From: Streptomyces geranii
GTDB taxonomy: Bacteria > Actinomycetota > Actinomycetes > Streptomycetales > Streptomycetaceae
Direction: 5' to 3'
Length of the DNA: 64,000 nucleotides
Assembly (NCBI RefSeq): GCF_002954775.1
Contig: NZ_PJME01000004.1
Span: 186,001-250,000, forward strand
The notes under the pieces: model-generated
The model's database searches: none
What the model saw: only the letters and a program-made list of their open reading frames with translations
What the model was told of the DNA's origin: nothing
Part shown: in pieces, positions 54,868 through 63,430 of the stretch
Position numbering within the stretch: the stretch's first letter is position 1
How the letters are laid out: the number at the start of each line of letters is the position of its first letter
Program-made: the position numbers and the translations under genes

Positions 54868-55281
54868 TCAGTGCGTGATCACGACCCGGTCGCCACCGCC
54901 GAACCAACTGTCCACCGAGAAGCGTGCGTTGTCCTTGACGCTGGAGCACAGGACGTAGGTGTCGGTGGCGTACGTGCCGTTGTTGATCCGCAGATAGCCC
55001 GCGCTGCAGGTCTTCCAGGTACTGGTGGAGGTGTAGTAGAGACGGCCGGCGTACCAGTCGTACGTCGTGGCCGTCAGGTTCTGCGCCTCGGTCAGGTTGA
55101 GGTCGCTGCAGGTGCTGGTGGCCGACTTGAGCGCCTGGCTGCCGTTGTCGTCCTCCCAGTCGCCGGTGATGAGCACCACGTTCCGGCACGCGTCCGGCGC
55201 CGCGGACGCGGTGGGCGCGAGCACCAGAGAACCGGCGGCACAGGCGAGCGCGAGCGCACTCGCGGCGATGGCTTTCCTCAT
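54868..55281 (-). CDS. Small secreted cysteine-containing protein
   Basis: A secreted protein of 137 residues with a signal peptide (MRKAIAASALALACAAGSLV) cleaved near SAA. The mature part of about 108 residues is rich in Thr, Ser, Tyr and Asn, with four cysteines (DACRN, STCSD, KTCSA, VLCSS) that probably form two disulphides. It resembles small actinobacterial exported proteins with a beta-rich core. No function recognised. GGGGGAAAC precedes the ATG at 55281. Confidence 0.75.
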   Translation of the reverse strand: MRKAIAASALALACAAGSLVLAPTASAAPDACRNVVLITGDWEDDNGSQALKSATSTCSDLNLTEAQNLTATTYDWYAGRLYYTSTSTWKTCSAGYLRINNGTYATDTYVLCSSVKDNARFSVDSWFGGGDRVVITH

Positions 55282-55382
55282 GTTTCCCCCAAGATCGGGT
55301 CGGAGCGGATCGGGCACCCGAAACGCTCGCAGACCCCCCTCCCCGGCGACCACGCTCTTCGACGCAGCTCTAAAGTCCCGTG

Positions 55383-56393
55383 TCACACGCCGGAATTGGC
55401 GCTTCCGGCGGTGCGCGGGACCTCGGTCGGCCTGAGCAGCGCGGCGCCCAGCGGGGTGAGGGTGTGCAGCACCGTGTTGTGGTGGCGGTGGCTGAAGACC
55501 AGGCCCGCGTCGCGCAGCACGGTGGTGTGGTGGGAGACCGTGGGCATCGACACGCCCAGCAGCGCGGCCAGTTCGGAGGTCGTAGCGCCCAGTGCGAGGG
55601 ACCGCAGCACGGTCGCGCGGGTCCGGCCGAGCAGTGCGGCGAGCGAGGCGTCGGGCGGGCGTTCGGGCGCGGGGGCGCGCAGACCGTGCACGGGGTAGAC
55701 CAGGAGCGGCTGGAGGGCGTCGTCGGCCATCGAGATCGGCGTCCGCCAGCAGAAGTAGGAGGGGACCAGGCGCAGTCCGCGGCCCGCGAGGTGCAGGTCG
55801 CGGTCCTCGACGTAGTCGACGTGCAGGACCGGCGGGTGCCAGCGGACGGCGGGCGACAGGCCGGCGAGCAGCCCGTCGAGTCCGGTCGCGAGGGAGTCCC
55901 GGCCGCGCAGGGCGCGATCCGAGGCGACCGTGGCGAGCACACGGCTCTCGTGGGGCGCGATGACCGCGTCGTGGTAGGCCCGCAGGAGCCCGGCCAGGTC
56001 CTCCCGGGCCGTGCGCTCCACCAGCCGGAGTGTCCAGTCGGGGGCGCCGCTCGACCGGTCCAGCATCCGTATCTCCTGGGCGACCCGCTCCGGCGGTGTG
56101 TCGACGATCGCCGCGAGCCCCCGCTCCAGCCCGTCGGCCGCGTCGTGCGGGGTGAGGAAGTCGGGCATGTAGAGGGCCCTGGGCAGCACGGGGACGAGTA
56201 ACCGGCTTACGGCTGCGCCGAGTTGGGTGCCGGCGAGGACGGTCCGGGTCTCGCGGTACCAGTCGGCGTACGCCCAGCGGCCCCGCGTGGTCTGCAGCCG
56301 GTGCAGGCTGCAGGCGATCTCCCAGAGCGGGTCCGGGGCGCTCGCCACCCGGACGCGGGTCAGGTCCTGCGGCGTGAAGTGGATGCGCAGCAC
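55383..56393 (-). CDS. ArsR-like winged-helix regulator (DUF5937 type)
   Basis: A regulator of 336 residues. An N-terminal domain of about 240 residues (starting VLRIHFTPQDLTRVRVA and including SAPDPLWEIACSLHRLQ) precedes an ArsR-type winged helix near residues 255-320, with LALGATTSELAALLGVSMPT in the recognition region and HTL..GAALL after it. Long ArsR relatives of this kind are common in streptomycetes; ligands are unknown. The in-frame TTA codon at plus-strand 56199-56201 (Leu in SRLLVPV) suggests bldA-dependent translation. The start is uncertain among three GTG/ATG codons (56393, 56399, 56447). Confidence 0.82.
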   Translation of the reverse strand: MLRIHFTPQDLTRVRVASAPDPLWEIACSLHRLQTTRGRWAYADWYRETRTVLAGTQLGAAVSRLLVPVLPRALYMPDFLTPHDAADGLERGLAAIVDTPPERVAQEIRMLDRSSGAPDWTLRLVERTAREDLAGLLRAYHDAVIAPHESRVLATVASDRALRGRDSLATGLDGLLAGLSPAVRWHPPVLHVDYVEDRDLHLAGRGLRLVPSYFCWRTPISMADDALQPLLVYPVHGLRAPAPERPPDASLAALLGRTRATVLRSLALGATTSELAALLGVSMPTVSHHTTVLRDAGLVFSHRHHNTVLHTLTPLGAALLRPTEVPRTAGSANSGV

Positions 56394-56550
56394 GAGCACC
56401 GTCCCCAAGCCGAGTCGTCGTCCCACAGTGGAAGCAGCTTGGGGCACAGGGAACCTAGGGACAACAAAGAGACCACCAGGACGGTACTTCCGGGGGCCGG
56501 TGTTCCGGCAGGCCGCGCGCGGGGTACCGACCCCGGCGGGCCGGTCGGAG

Positions 56551-57864
56551 TCAGCTGTCGAGCAGGTCCCGTGTCCGCACCGGGCCGCCCGACTCGAAGG
56601 ACCGGTTCGCGGCCAGGCCCGTGACCAGGGAGCGGGCGCCGTCGGTGGCGTTCGCCGCCCGGCCCAGGGGGTCGGGGGCGGGCTCGCCGAAGAGGTCCGC
56701 GAGCATCCGTACGTCGCCGCCGCCGTGGCCGCCCTCGCCGGTCGGTACCTCGATCTCGCGCGGCGGCTCCCAGAACCGGCGCAGTGTCAGCTCCGTACGG
56801 CCCGCCGTGTCGCCCGCCGACTCGCCGTGCAGCACCGCGCTGTCACCCGGCACGGCCACCTCGGACCGGGTCCAGGTGGACTCTTCCACCAGCAGTTCCA
56901 GCCGCCCCTCGCTGCCGTTGAAGGCGATCCGGTAGCCCTCCCAGGGGGCGTACGCCGTGAGGTGGTAGGTGAGGGTTGCGCCGGTCGCGTACCGCACGAG
57001 GACCGCCATGTCGTCCTCGATGGTGACGCCGGGGCCGAACACGTTCTGGTCGCGGTGGTAGCCGTCCTCGGCCTCCGCGTCGAGGTACAGCGCGCTGAGC
57101 AGGGGCGAGTCCTTGAGGTGTACGGCGAAGGGGTCGTCCTTCGCGGCCGGGGAGCCGTGGGCGCGGGTGTAGTCCCGGGCCAGGCCCCGGCGGGCGCCCG
57201 CCTCGTCGCCGTAGAAGAACAACCCGCCCTGCGCGTACACGGTTTCGGGTTCGGTGCCCAGCCACCAGTTGACCAGGTCGAAGTGGTGGGTCGCCTTGTG
57301 GACCATCAGGCCACCGGAGTTGGCCTTGTCGCGGTGCCAGCGGCGGAAGTAGTCGGCGCCGTGCCGCAGGTCGAGCAGCCACTCGAAGTGCACGGAGCCG
57401 ACCTCGCCTGTCGCGCCGGACGCGAGCAGTTCCCGTACGGCCGAATGCACCGGGTTGTAGCGGTAGTTGAAGGCGACCCGCACCTCGCGGCCGGTGCGGT
57501 GGACGGCGTCCAGGATGCGGCGGGCCTTGTCGGCGTCGGTCGTCATCGGCTTCTCGGTGACCACGTCGCAGCCCGCCTCAAGGGCGCGCACGATGTAGTC
57601 GTCGTGGGTGCGGTCCACGGACGTGACCACCACGAGGTCGATCCGTTCGCGGCGCAGCAGTTCGCCGAAGTCCTCGGCGGCGTACGAGGGTACCGAGGCG
57701 TCGATCCACTCGTTGTGGACCGCCATCCGGTGGGAGTTGACATCGCAGAAGGCCGCCGCTTCGATCCGGTCCGAGTAGGGACCGGCGAGCGCCTGGGTGA
57801 AGAGCCGGGCGCGGGCGCCCAGTCCCACCACGGCGGCGCGGCGACGTGCGGTGTCGGCAGGCAT
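56551..57864 (-). CDS. Gfo/Idh/MocA family oxidoreductase
   Basis: An NAD(P)-dependent sugar oxidoreductase of 437 residues. The Rossmann motif GLGARARLFTQAL is near the N terminus, EKPMTT (the conserved EKP) near residue 109, and the second domain contains GGLMVHKATHHFDLVNWWLG with the catalytic histidines. It would oxidise or reduce a sugar, inositol or amino sugar hydroxyl; the substrate is unknown. GGAGA lies just before ATG 57864. It stands alone between the ArsR-like gene and the MFS gene. Confidence 0.92.
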   Translation of the reverse strand: MPADTARRRAAVVGLGARARLFTQALAGPYSDRIEAAAFCDVNSHRMAVHNEWIDASVPSYAAEDFGELLRRERIDLVVVTSVDRTHDDYIVRALEAGCDVVTEKPMTTDADKARRILDAVHRTGREVRVAFNYRYNPVHSAVRELLASGATGEVGSVHFEWLLDLRHGADYFRRWHRDKANSGGLMVHKATHHFDLVNWWLGTEPETVYAQGGLFFYGDEAGARRGLARDYTRAHGSPAAKDDPFAVHLKDSPLLSALYLDAEAEDGYHRDQNVFGPGVTIEDDMAVLVRYATGATLTYHLTAYAPWEGYRIAFNGSEGRLELLVEESTWTRSEVAVPGDSAVLHGESAGDTAGRTELTLRRFWEPPREIEVPTGEGGHGGGDVRMLADLFGEPAPDPLGRAANATDGARSLVTGLAANRSFESGGPVRTRDLLDS

Positions 57865-58134
57865 GCGGTCTCCGATCGGATGGGGGAGAACTCGGAGGAC
57901 AACGACCGGCAGGACGGGGGCGGGGGACATGGCCGGCAGCGCGGCTACCGCGCCGGCCGACCCCGCCAACAGTACGGGCACCAACGGCTGCTCCGGCAGC
58001 GAGCGGAACGCCGCCCCGGCGACCGCCCGCCAGCCCGCTGCGCGCGGCCGGCCCTCGTCCGCCGGGCGCGGACACGGCCCGCCGGTGGTCCGGCGGGCCG
58101 TGTCGGTGGGGGAGCGGGGGTGGTGGTAAGAGGG
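57865..58134. other. 270-bp spacer between Gfo/Idh/MocA and MFS genes
   Basis: No gene seen. The downstream third holds a strong 14-bp hairpin; the upstream part must contain the promoter of the oxidoreductase gene, but I see no clear -10/-35 pair. Confidence 0.5.
58072..58103 (-). terminator. Strong hairpin after the DHA2 MFS gene
   Basis: Perfect 14-bp arms (ACACGGCCCGCCGG at 58072-58085 and its complement at 58090-58103) with a 4-base loop. It lies 31 bases past the stop of the MFS gene, which is read leftward, and is a good intrinsic terminator candidate despite lacking a U tract. Confidence 0.75.
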
Positions 58135-59643
58135 CTACATGTGGACCACGGGGGCCGCGTCCGGGTTGTGGACGGGGGCGCCGCGCCGGTAGAGGAGGAC
58201 GCTGATGACGAGTCCGACGGCGAAGAAGGCGGCGGACCACCAGTAGGCGGTGGAGTAGCCCTCCAGACTGGCCTGGGCGATGACCGTGGGGTCCTTGGGG
58301 TTCCTGCCGTCGATGTAGTCGGTGACGGCGCTGGAGAAGAGGGTGTTGAGGAGCGCGGTGCCGAGGGAGCCGCCGACCTGCTGCATCGTGTTGACGGCGG
58401 CGGAGGCGACGCCGGAGTCCTCGGCGCGGACACCGTCGGTGGCCAGGCTCATGGCGGGGGCCATGATCAGGCCGAAGCCGAGTCCGGCGATGACCAGCGG
58501 CGGCATGATGTGGGCGGTGTAGGTGCTGTCGAGGTCGAGACCGGTGAGCCAGACCATGCCGGCCGCCGCGATGCCCATGCCCAGCGGCACGACCGGCTTG
58601 GGGCCGAAGCGGGGGACGAGCACGGTGGTGGCGACGGTCGAGGCGACCATCAGCCCGGCGACCATCGGCAGGAAGGCCAGGCCCGTCTTCACCGGGGTGT
58701 AGCCGAGGCTCTGCTGCAGGTAGTAGGTGAGGAAGAGGAAGACCCCGAACATGCCGGCCCCGATGAGCAGGACGGAGACGAAGGAGGCGCCGCGGTTGCG
58801 GTCCAGCAGGATGCGCAGGGGCAGCAGCGGGTTCCTGGCCCTGGTCTGCCACCAGGTGAACGCGGCCAGCAGGATGCCGCCGGCGACCAGGAAGCCCCAG
58901 GTCCGGACCGAACTCCAGTCGTGGCTCTCGGCGTTGGAGAAGCCGTACACCAGACAGAACAGACCGCTGCCGACCAGGAGAGCGCCCGGGACGTCGATCT
59001 TGGCCGTCTTGTCGCGGCTGGTGCGCTGGAGGAGGAGCACCCCGCCGACGAAGGCGGCGGCGGCGAAGGCGAGGTTGACGTAGAGGGTCCAGCGCCAGGT
59101 GAGGTACTCGGTCAGTACGCCGCCCAGCAGCAGGCCGACAGCGCCGCCGGCGCCCGCGATGGCGCCGTACACGCCGAACGCCTTGGCGCGTTCCTTGGCG
59201 TCGGTGAAGGTCACGGTCAGCAGAGACAGCGCGGCCGGGGCGAGGAGCGCGCCGAACAGGCCCTGCCCGGCCCGGGCGACGATCAGCATCTCGAAGCTGG
59301 TGGCGGCACCGCCGAGCGCGGACATCCCGGCGAAGCCGACGAGGCCGACCAGGAAGGTCATCTTGCGGCCGAAGAGATCGGCGATACGTCCGCCGAGCAG
59401 CAGCAGGCTGCCGAAGGCGAGCGCGTAGGCGGTGACGACCCATTGCCGGTCGCCGTCCGAGAAGCCCAGGTCCTGCTGGGCCGAGGGCAGCGCGATGTTC
59501 ACGATGGTCGCGTCCAGCACGACCATGAGCTGGGCGATGCCGATGACGACGAGGATCCACCATCGGCGGGGAGGGGGTGCCTCGGCGGACGGGGATATGG
59601 ACACGGCGGGGGTGCCGGACGCGTCGGTCGTGGTGTGGGACAT
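58135..59643 (-). CDS. MFS drug exporter, DHA2 family
   Basis: A 14-transmembrane exporter of 502 residues. After a Ser/Thr/Pro-rich leader the first helix reads WWILVVIGIAQLMVVLDATIVNIALPSAQQDL and motif A reads GGRIADLFGRKMTFLVG, the DHA2 (EmrB/QacA) signature. It would export drugs or pigments with proton exchange. GGAG precedes ATG 59643. The gene is 118 bases downstream of the MpaB-like gene on the same strand, and the TetR operator lies before that gene, so both may be induced together. Confidence 0.92.
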   Translation of the reverse strand: MSHTTTDASGTPAVSISPSAEAPPPRRWWILVVIGIAQLMVVLDATIVNIALPSAQQDLGFSDGDRQWVVTAYALAFGSLLLLGGRIADLFGRKMTFLVGLVGFAGMSALGGAATSFEMLIVARAGQGLFGALLAPAALSLLTVTFTDAKERAKAFGVYGAIAGAGGAVGLLLGGVLTEYLTWRWTLYVNLAFAAAAFVGGVLLLQRTSRDKTAKIDVPGALLVGSGLFCLVYGFSNAESHDWSSVRTWGFLVAGGILLAAFTWWQTRARNPLLPLRILLDRNRGASFVSVLLIGAGMFGVFLFLTYYLQQSLGYTPVKTGLAFLPMVAGLMVASTVATTVLVPRFGPKPVVPLGMGIAAAGMVWLTGLDLDSTYTAHIMPPLVIAGLGFGLIMAPAMSLATDGVRAEDSGVASAAVNTMQQVGGSLGTALLNTLFSSAVTDYIDGRNPKDPTVIAQASLEGYSTAYWWSAAFFAVGLVISVLLYRRGAPVHNPDAAPVVHM

Positions 59644-59761
59644 GACGGAACTCCAGAAGTGGTCGGACGGAGGGAGGGGGTGGTGAAGAGAGGGGGTGGT
59701 GCGAGGTGGGACGGCTGCTGGAGGGAACAGCCGACGGGGTGGAGATGGGATGAAGGGAGGG

Positions 59762-60952
59762 TCAGGCTGCGGGGACGCTCCGGTGGCCGTCCCTGGCCGC
59801 CCGCCAGTTGACGACGGGGCCCGGGAGGACGGCCGCGATGGGATCGCGCCCGTGGCTGGGTCCGGGTCCGGGTCCGGGTGCATGGCCAGGTCCGGGGCCA
59901 GGTTCAGGCTCGGGTTCGGACAGCGCGCGGATCCGGGCCTCTCCCGCCGAGGCGGGGGAATAGGTCTGCCAGTAGCGGGCCTCGCGGTTGAGGCTGCCGA
60001 CGAGCGGCATGAGGTCGGTCGCGGCGGGCAGCGGGATGCCCAGGCGGTCGGCCGTGCTGTCGCCGAAGGTGCGCCGCAGCACGCCGTGGGTGAGCACGCG
60101 CAACTGCTCCTCCGCCAGGACCGCGCCCGGCGCGGCGGCCATCGCGCGGGCCTGTGCCTCGACCACGGCCGCCGTCAGTTCCCGTGAGCTGTCGTCGGGC
60201 GCGGGCGAAAGGGTGTCGAGCCGGTCCCGCAGCCGACGGGCACCGGCGTGGTCGGTCACGTCGCTCCAGAGCCGCTCGTCGAGCCCGAGGAGATGGGCGA
60301 CGTGGGACCAGTACCCGTACAGGGACCGCTCCTCGTCGGCGGTGGTGTCGATGCCGACCGCCGACAGGGCCTGGAAGGCGACGAGGGTGAAGCCGAGCCA
60401 GGTGCGGGCCAGGTCCAGCCGGCCGACCGGCAGTCCGGGTACGCCCGCGTCCCAGGCCCGCAGCGCCCTGGCCCGCATACGGGCGTGGCGCAGCCGGACC
60501 TCGACCGTGGCCACGTATCCCGGCCCTCCGCGCAGCAGCCCGCCCGGCCGGATGGTCTGCCTCGCCCATACGCCGGTCTCCGTGAGCCTGCGCGTCGCCG
60601 TGTTCGCCGGGCGGGCCGCGCGGGTCAGCGCGCGGGCGACGGCCGGGGACGCGTGGACGTACGTGAGGGCGCTGGTGACCGAGCAGAGGCCGAACCACAT
60701 CGGGGGCACGGACAGGCTCACCACGTCACCCCGGTGGGGCAGCAGCGGGTTCGTCCCTGGAGGCGGGGACTCCACCTGCCTGAGCAGGGCGGCCACGGCT
60801 TCCGGCGGCCGGGCGTCCAGGTTCGCCAGGCCGTGCCGGAGGCCGGCGTCGAGGGCGTGCTGCGCCCGCGGGCCGACGAGGTCCAGTTCGGCGACGACGG
60901 CGTCGGCGAGGGGGTCTCCGGCGGTGAGCAGGGTCACCAGGTCTGTGGTCAT
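59762..60952 (-). CDS. MpaB-like oxygenase (DUF2236 family)
   Basis: A protein of 396 residues in the DUF2236/MpaB family, related to latex-clearing proteins and the mycophenolate MpaB oxygenase, which use haem or copper-like chemistry at conserved histidines. Candidate conserved stretches are GDVVSLSVPPMWFGL, LARTWLGFTLVAF and YGYWSHVAHLLGLDERLW. The C-terminal tail is a Pro/Gly-rich repeat (EPEPEPGPGPGH). GGGAGTGAG lies before ATG 60952. It leads a two-gene unit with the MFS pump and is divergent from the TetR gene; a role in modifying an exported compound is inferred. Confidence 0.85.
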   Translation of the reverse strand: MTTDLVTLLTAGDPLADAVVAELDLVGPRAQHALDAGLRHGLANLDARPPEAVAALLRQVESPPPGTNPLLPHRGDVVSLSVPPMWFGLCSVTSALTYVHASPAVARALTRAARPANTATRRLTETGVWARQTIRPGGLLRGGPGYVATVEVRLRHARMRARALRAWDAGVPGLPVGRLDLARTWLGFTLVAFQALSAVGIDTTADEERSLYGYWSHVAHLLGLDERLWSDVTDHAGARRLRDRLDTLSPAPDDSSRELTAAVVEAQARAMAAAPGAVLAEEQLRVLTHGVLRRTFGDSTADRLGIPLPAATDLMPLVGSLNREARYWQTYSPASAGEARIRALSEPEPEPGPGPGHAPGPGPGPSHGRDPIAAVLPGPVVNWRAARDGHRSVPAA

Positions 60953-61029
60953 GTGGCTCACTCCCAAGTGGGGGGCGGACAGGCCGGGCACGTTGCGCCC
61001 GACTCGGCCTCGGGGTGGCGCGAGGCTGT

Positions 61030-61068
61030 CTGACACACGTCAGATTACTCGTAATCTGACACCCGTCA
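61030..61068. promoter_or_regulatory. Compound TetR operator between mpaB-like and tetR genes
   Basis: Two overlapping symmetry elements. TGACACACGTCAG (from 61031) and CTGACACCCGTCA (from 61056) are near-identical units offset by 26 bases, and between them GTCAGATTAC and GTAATCTGAC form perfect 10-bp arms around TC (61039-61060). The element lies in the 164-base gap between the divergent genes and is a strong candidate for binding by the TetR protein. Confidence 0.75.
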
Positions 61069-61116
61069 AGTAGAGTGTTCGCGGACCTCTGGTGGGTCTC
61101 AGTCAGGGAGGCAGCG

Positions 61117-61890
61117 ATGGGAGCAAGAGCCGAATCCGCCCGCGGACCGGGACGGCCGGGTGCGGGTACCCCTGCGGTGCCGGAAGGGGAGAGCGTCCTG
61201 CTGCGGGGCCTCGAAGCCTTCGCCGAGCTGGGCTACGACCGGGCATCCGCGCGCGAACTGGCCCGCCGCCTCGGGGTCAGCCACAACTTCATCAACGACC
61301 GGTACGGGTCCAAGGCGGCGTTCTGGCGGGCGGTCGTCGACTGCGCGTTGGGGGCGCAGCTCGCGCGCATGCCCCGGCCGGACCCCGCCGCCGACGAGGC
61401 CGGGCAACTCCGGCAGTTCATCACCGGCTTCTACTGGAACGCCGTGGACACACCCCTGATCGGCCGGCTCATGGTGGACGAGTTCACCCGCGACACCGAG
61501 CGGCTGGACTACCTGTTCGAGCGGTACATCGACCCGATGCTGGAGCTGATGAGGCCGGCCGTCGAGCGGCTCGTGACCTCCGGACGGATGGCGCCGGTCC
61601 CGGCGGACGTCCTGTTCTTCGCCATCATGGGCCCCGTCTGCGGGATGCTGGAGGTGCCCTTGGCGCTGCGTCTGGGCAGACCCGAGAACGCCTCGCCGCA
61701 GCAGCTCGCGGCCACGGCGGAACTGCTGGCGGAGCTGGTGGTCAACGGCTTGCTGGCGACAGGCGGGGGAGTTTCGCGGAGCGGCGGAGGCCTCAACTCA
61801 CGTGCTTCGTCAGCCGGTGCGCCTCCTCCAGGAGCAGCCGGCCCAGAACCTCCTGGCGATCGGGGCGGAAGCGCGGCTCGATCCCGGTGA
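61117..61890 (+). CDS. TetR family transcriptional regulator
   Basis: A regulator of 257 residues. A basic Gly/Pro-rich leader precedes the TetR helix-turn-helix, LEAFAELGYDRASARELARRLGVSHNFINDRYGSKAAFWRA near residues 30-72. The ligand-binding core follows with FYWNAVDTPLIGRLMVDEF. The last 40 residues are Gly/Ser/Pro-rich and overlap the convergent IclR gene, so they are probably non-essential. AGGGAGGCAG precedes ATG 61117. It is divergent from the MpaB-like oxygenase and MFS pump across the compound operator. Confidence 0.9.
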   Translation: MGARAESARGPGRPGAGTPAVPEGESVLLRGLEAFAELGYDRASARELARRLGVSHNFINDRYGSKAAFWRAVVDCALGAQLARMPRPDPAADEAGQLRQFITGFYWNAVDTPLIGRLMVDEFTRDTERLDYLFERYIDPMLELMRPAVERLVTSGRMAPVPADVLFFAIMGPVCGMLEVPLALRLGRPENASPQQLAATAELLAELVVNGLLATGGGVSRSGGGLNSRASSAGAPPPGAAGPEPPGDRGGSAARSR

Positions 61891-62548
61891 GCGTCAGCGC
61901 CCAGCCCGGCGCCCCCGCGCTGTCGAACACCGCAGCCGCCATGCCCCACGAGCCCTCGACGATGAGCCCGGGGTTGAGCGCCCAGCCGTGCGCGCGCGTC
62001 GCCGACAGCCGTTCCCTGACCCGCGCGTCCGAGTACGGCTCGCCCCACCGCGCGGCCAGGTCCGCCTTCCGCAGGTGGTCGTCCACCTTGCTGTCCGGGA
62101 GGTAGGCCAGGACCGCGATCCCGGCAGAGGCGACGCCCAGCGGGAAACGGGCGCCCTCGTGGAGGACGTACGACCGGATCGGGAAGTCGCCGTCCTCCCT
62201 CAGGAGCACCACCGTCTCGTCTCCGCGGCGGACCGAGAAGAAGGCGCTCTCCCCGGTCTCCCTGGCCAGCCGGAGCACGCTCGCGCGCGCCTCGTCGCTG
62301 AGGTCGTAGCGCGGCGCCGACGCCATGCCGAGCACGTACGTCTCCGGACCGAGAAACCAGCGCCCCGAGCGCGCGTCGCGGTCCACCAGCCCCTCGGCGG
62401 CCAGCGATTCGAGGAGCCGGTGCGCCGTCGCACGCGGCAGGTCCGCCTCCTCGGCGACCTGGGTCGTGGTGGCCCCCGACGCGGTGTGGCGGGACAACTG
62501 CCGCAGCAGCGCCGCCGCACGCGCCACGACACTCGGCGATTCGCTCAT
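61793..62548 (-). CDS. IclR family transcriptional regulator
   Basis: A regulator of 251 residues. The N-terminal winged helix reads TTTQVAEEADLPRATAHRLLESLAAEGLVDRD, and the C-terminal effector domain contains GVASAGIAVLAYLP and GLIVEGSWGMAAAVFD, matching IclR. IclR proteins commonly control aromatic acid (pca) or glyoxylate genes. ATG 62548 is chosen with GAGAGAC upstream. It is divergent from a CoA-transferase operon over a palindromic region, so it probably regulates that operon and itself. Its 3' end overlaps the tetR gene by 98 bases. Confidence 0.92.
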   Translation of the reverse strand: MSESPSVVARAAALLRQLSRHTASGATTTQVAEEADLPRATAHRLLESLAAEGLVDRDARSGRWFLGPETYVLGMASAPRYDLSDEARASVLRLARETGESAFFSVRRGDETVVLLREDGDFPIRSYVLHEGARFPLGVASAGIAVLAYLPDSKVDDHLRKADLAARWGEPYSDARVRERLSATRAHGWALNPGLIVEGSWGMAAAVFDSAGAPGWALTLTGIEPRFRPDRQEVLGRLLLEEAHRLTKHVS

Positions 62549-62561
62549 GTCTCTCAGATTA

Positions 62562-62580
62562 GCGTCCACTCAGTGGACGC
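62562..62580. promoter_or_regulatory. Palindromic IclR-type operator
   Basis: GCGTCCACT and AGTGGACGC are perfect 9-bp arms around one C. It lies 14 bases before the iclR start. A related TGGACGCTCAGTGG sequence occurs near 62672, on the CoA-transferase side, so two sites may straddle the divergent promoters. Confidence 0.6.
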
Positions 62581-62712
62581 GGTTCACTGCGATGTCCGTC
62601 GAGTGGGAGATGTGAGGACCTCCATTGACTGTTTCCGGCCCCTGTTGCCATAAAGAATCATGACCGCTGGGTGGACGCTCAGTGGTCGTCGTCTTCCGGA
62701 AGGGCAACGGCC

Positions 62713-63429
62713 ATGACCATGCTGCGAGCCAGTGCGCGGGACGCGCTGGCGGAAACGCTCCGTGACGGGATCACCATCGCGGTGGGCGGCTTCGGGCTCT
62801 CCGGCAACCCCGTCGACCTCATCGAGGCCGTACGCGACTCGGGCGTACGCGACCTGACGATCGTGTCGAACAACATGGGCGTCGACGGGAAGGGCCTGGG
62901 GCTGCTCCTGGAGAGCAACCAGGTGTCCAAGGTCGTCGCCTCGTACGTCGGGGAGAACAAGCTGTTCGCCCGGCAGTACCTGGACGGGACGCTGGAGGTC
63001 GAGTTCTGCCCCCAGGGCACGCTCGCCGAGCGGCTGCGCGCGGGCGGCGCCGGGATCGCCGGCTTCTACACGCGCACCGGCGTCGGCACGCTGGTGGCCG
63101 AGGGCAAGCCGCACGCGGAGTTCGACGGCCGGACCTGGGTCCTGGAGCGCGGCATCGTCGCCGACCTCGCCCTCGTCCACGCGCACACCGCCGACGCGGC
63201 GGGCAACCTGCGCTATCGGCGGACGGCCCGCAACTTCAACCCCCTGGTGGCGACGGCCGGGCGGGTCACGGCGGTCGACGCCGAAGTGGTGCTCGACGGA
63301 CACCTCGACCCCGACGACGTGATGACTCCCGGCATCTACGTCGACCACGTGGTCCGGGCCGCCGACCGGCCCAAGGAGATCGAACGGCGCACGGTACGGC
63401 AGCTGACCGCCGTCGGACAGGAGGCCTGA
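62713..63429 (+). CDS. CoA-transferase subunit A (3-oxoacid/3-oxoadipate type)
   Basis: The alpha subunit, 238 residues, of a family I CoA-transferase. The glycine-rich GGFGLSGNP and [20 protein letters not shown] segments are typical of PcaI/AtoD/ScoA. It would transfer CoA from succinyl-CoA to 3-oxoadipate or acetoacetate; an IclR neighbour favours the 3-oxoadipate (beta-ketoadipate) pathway but does not prove it. ATG 62713 has GGAAGGG upstream; a start at 62671 would add 14 residues. It is one base from subunit B. Confidence 0.92.
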   Translation: MTMLRASARDALAETLRDGITIAVGGFGLSGNPVDLIEAVRDSGVRDLTIVSNNMGVDGKGLGLLLESNQVSKVVASYVGENKLFARQYLDGTLEVEFCPQGTLAERLRAGGAGIAGFYTRTGVGTLVAEGKPHAEFDGRTWVLERGIVADLALVHAHTADAAGNLRYRRTARNFNPLVATAGRVTAVDAEVVLDGHLDPDDVMTPGIYVDHVVRAADRPKEIERRTVRQLTAVGQEA

Positions 63430-63430
63430 C

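Noticed and set aside
56227..59811. 1194-residue plus-strand open frame
   Set aside because: It spans parts of three minus-strand genes and two intergenic regions and has a composition typical of antisense frames.
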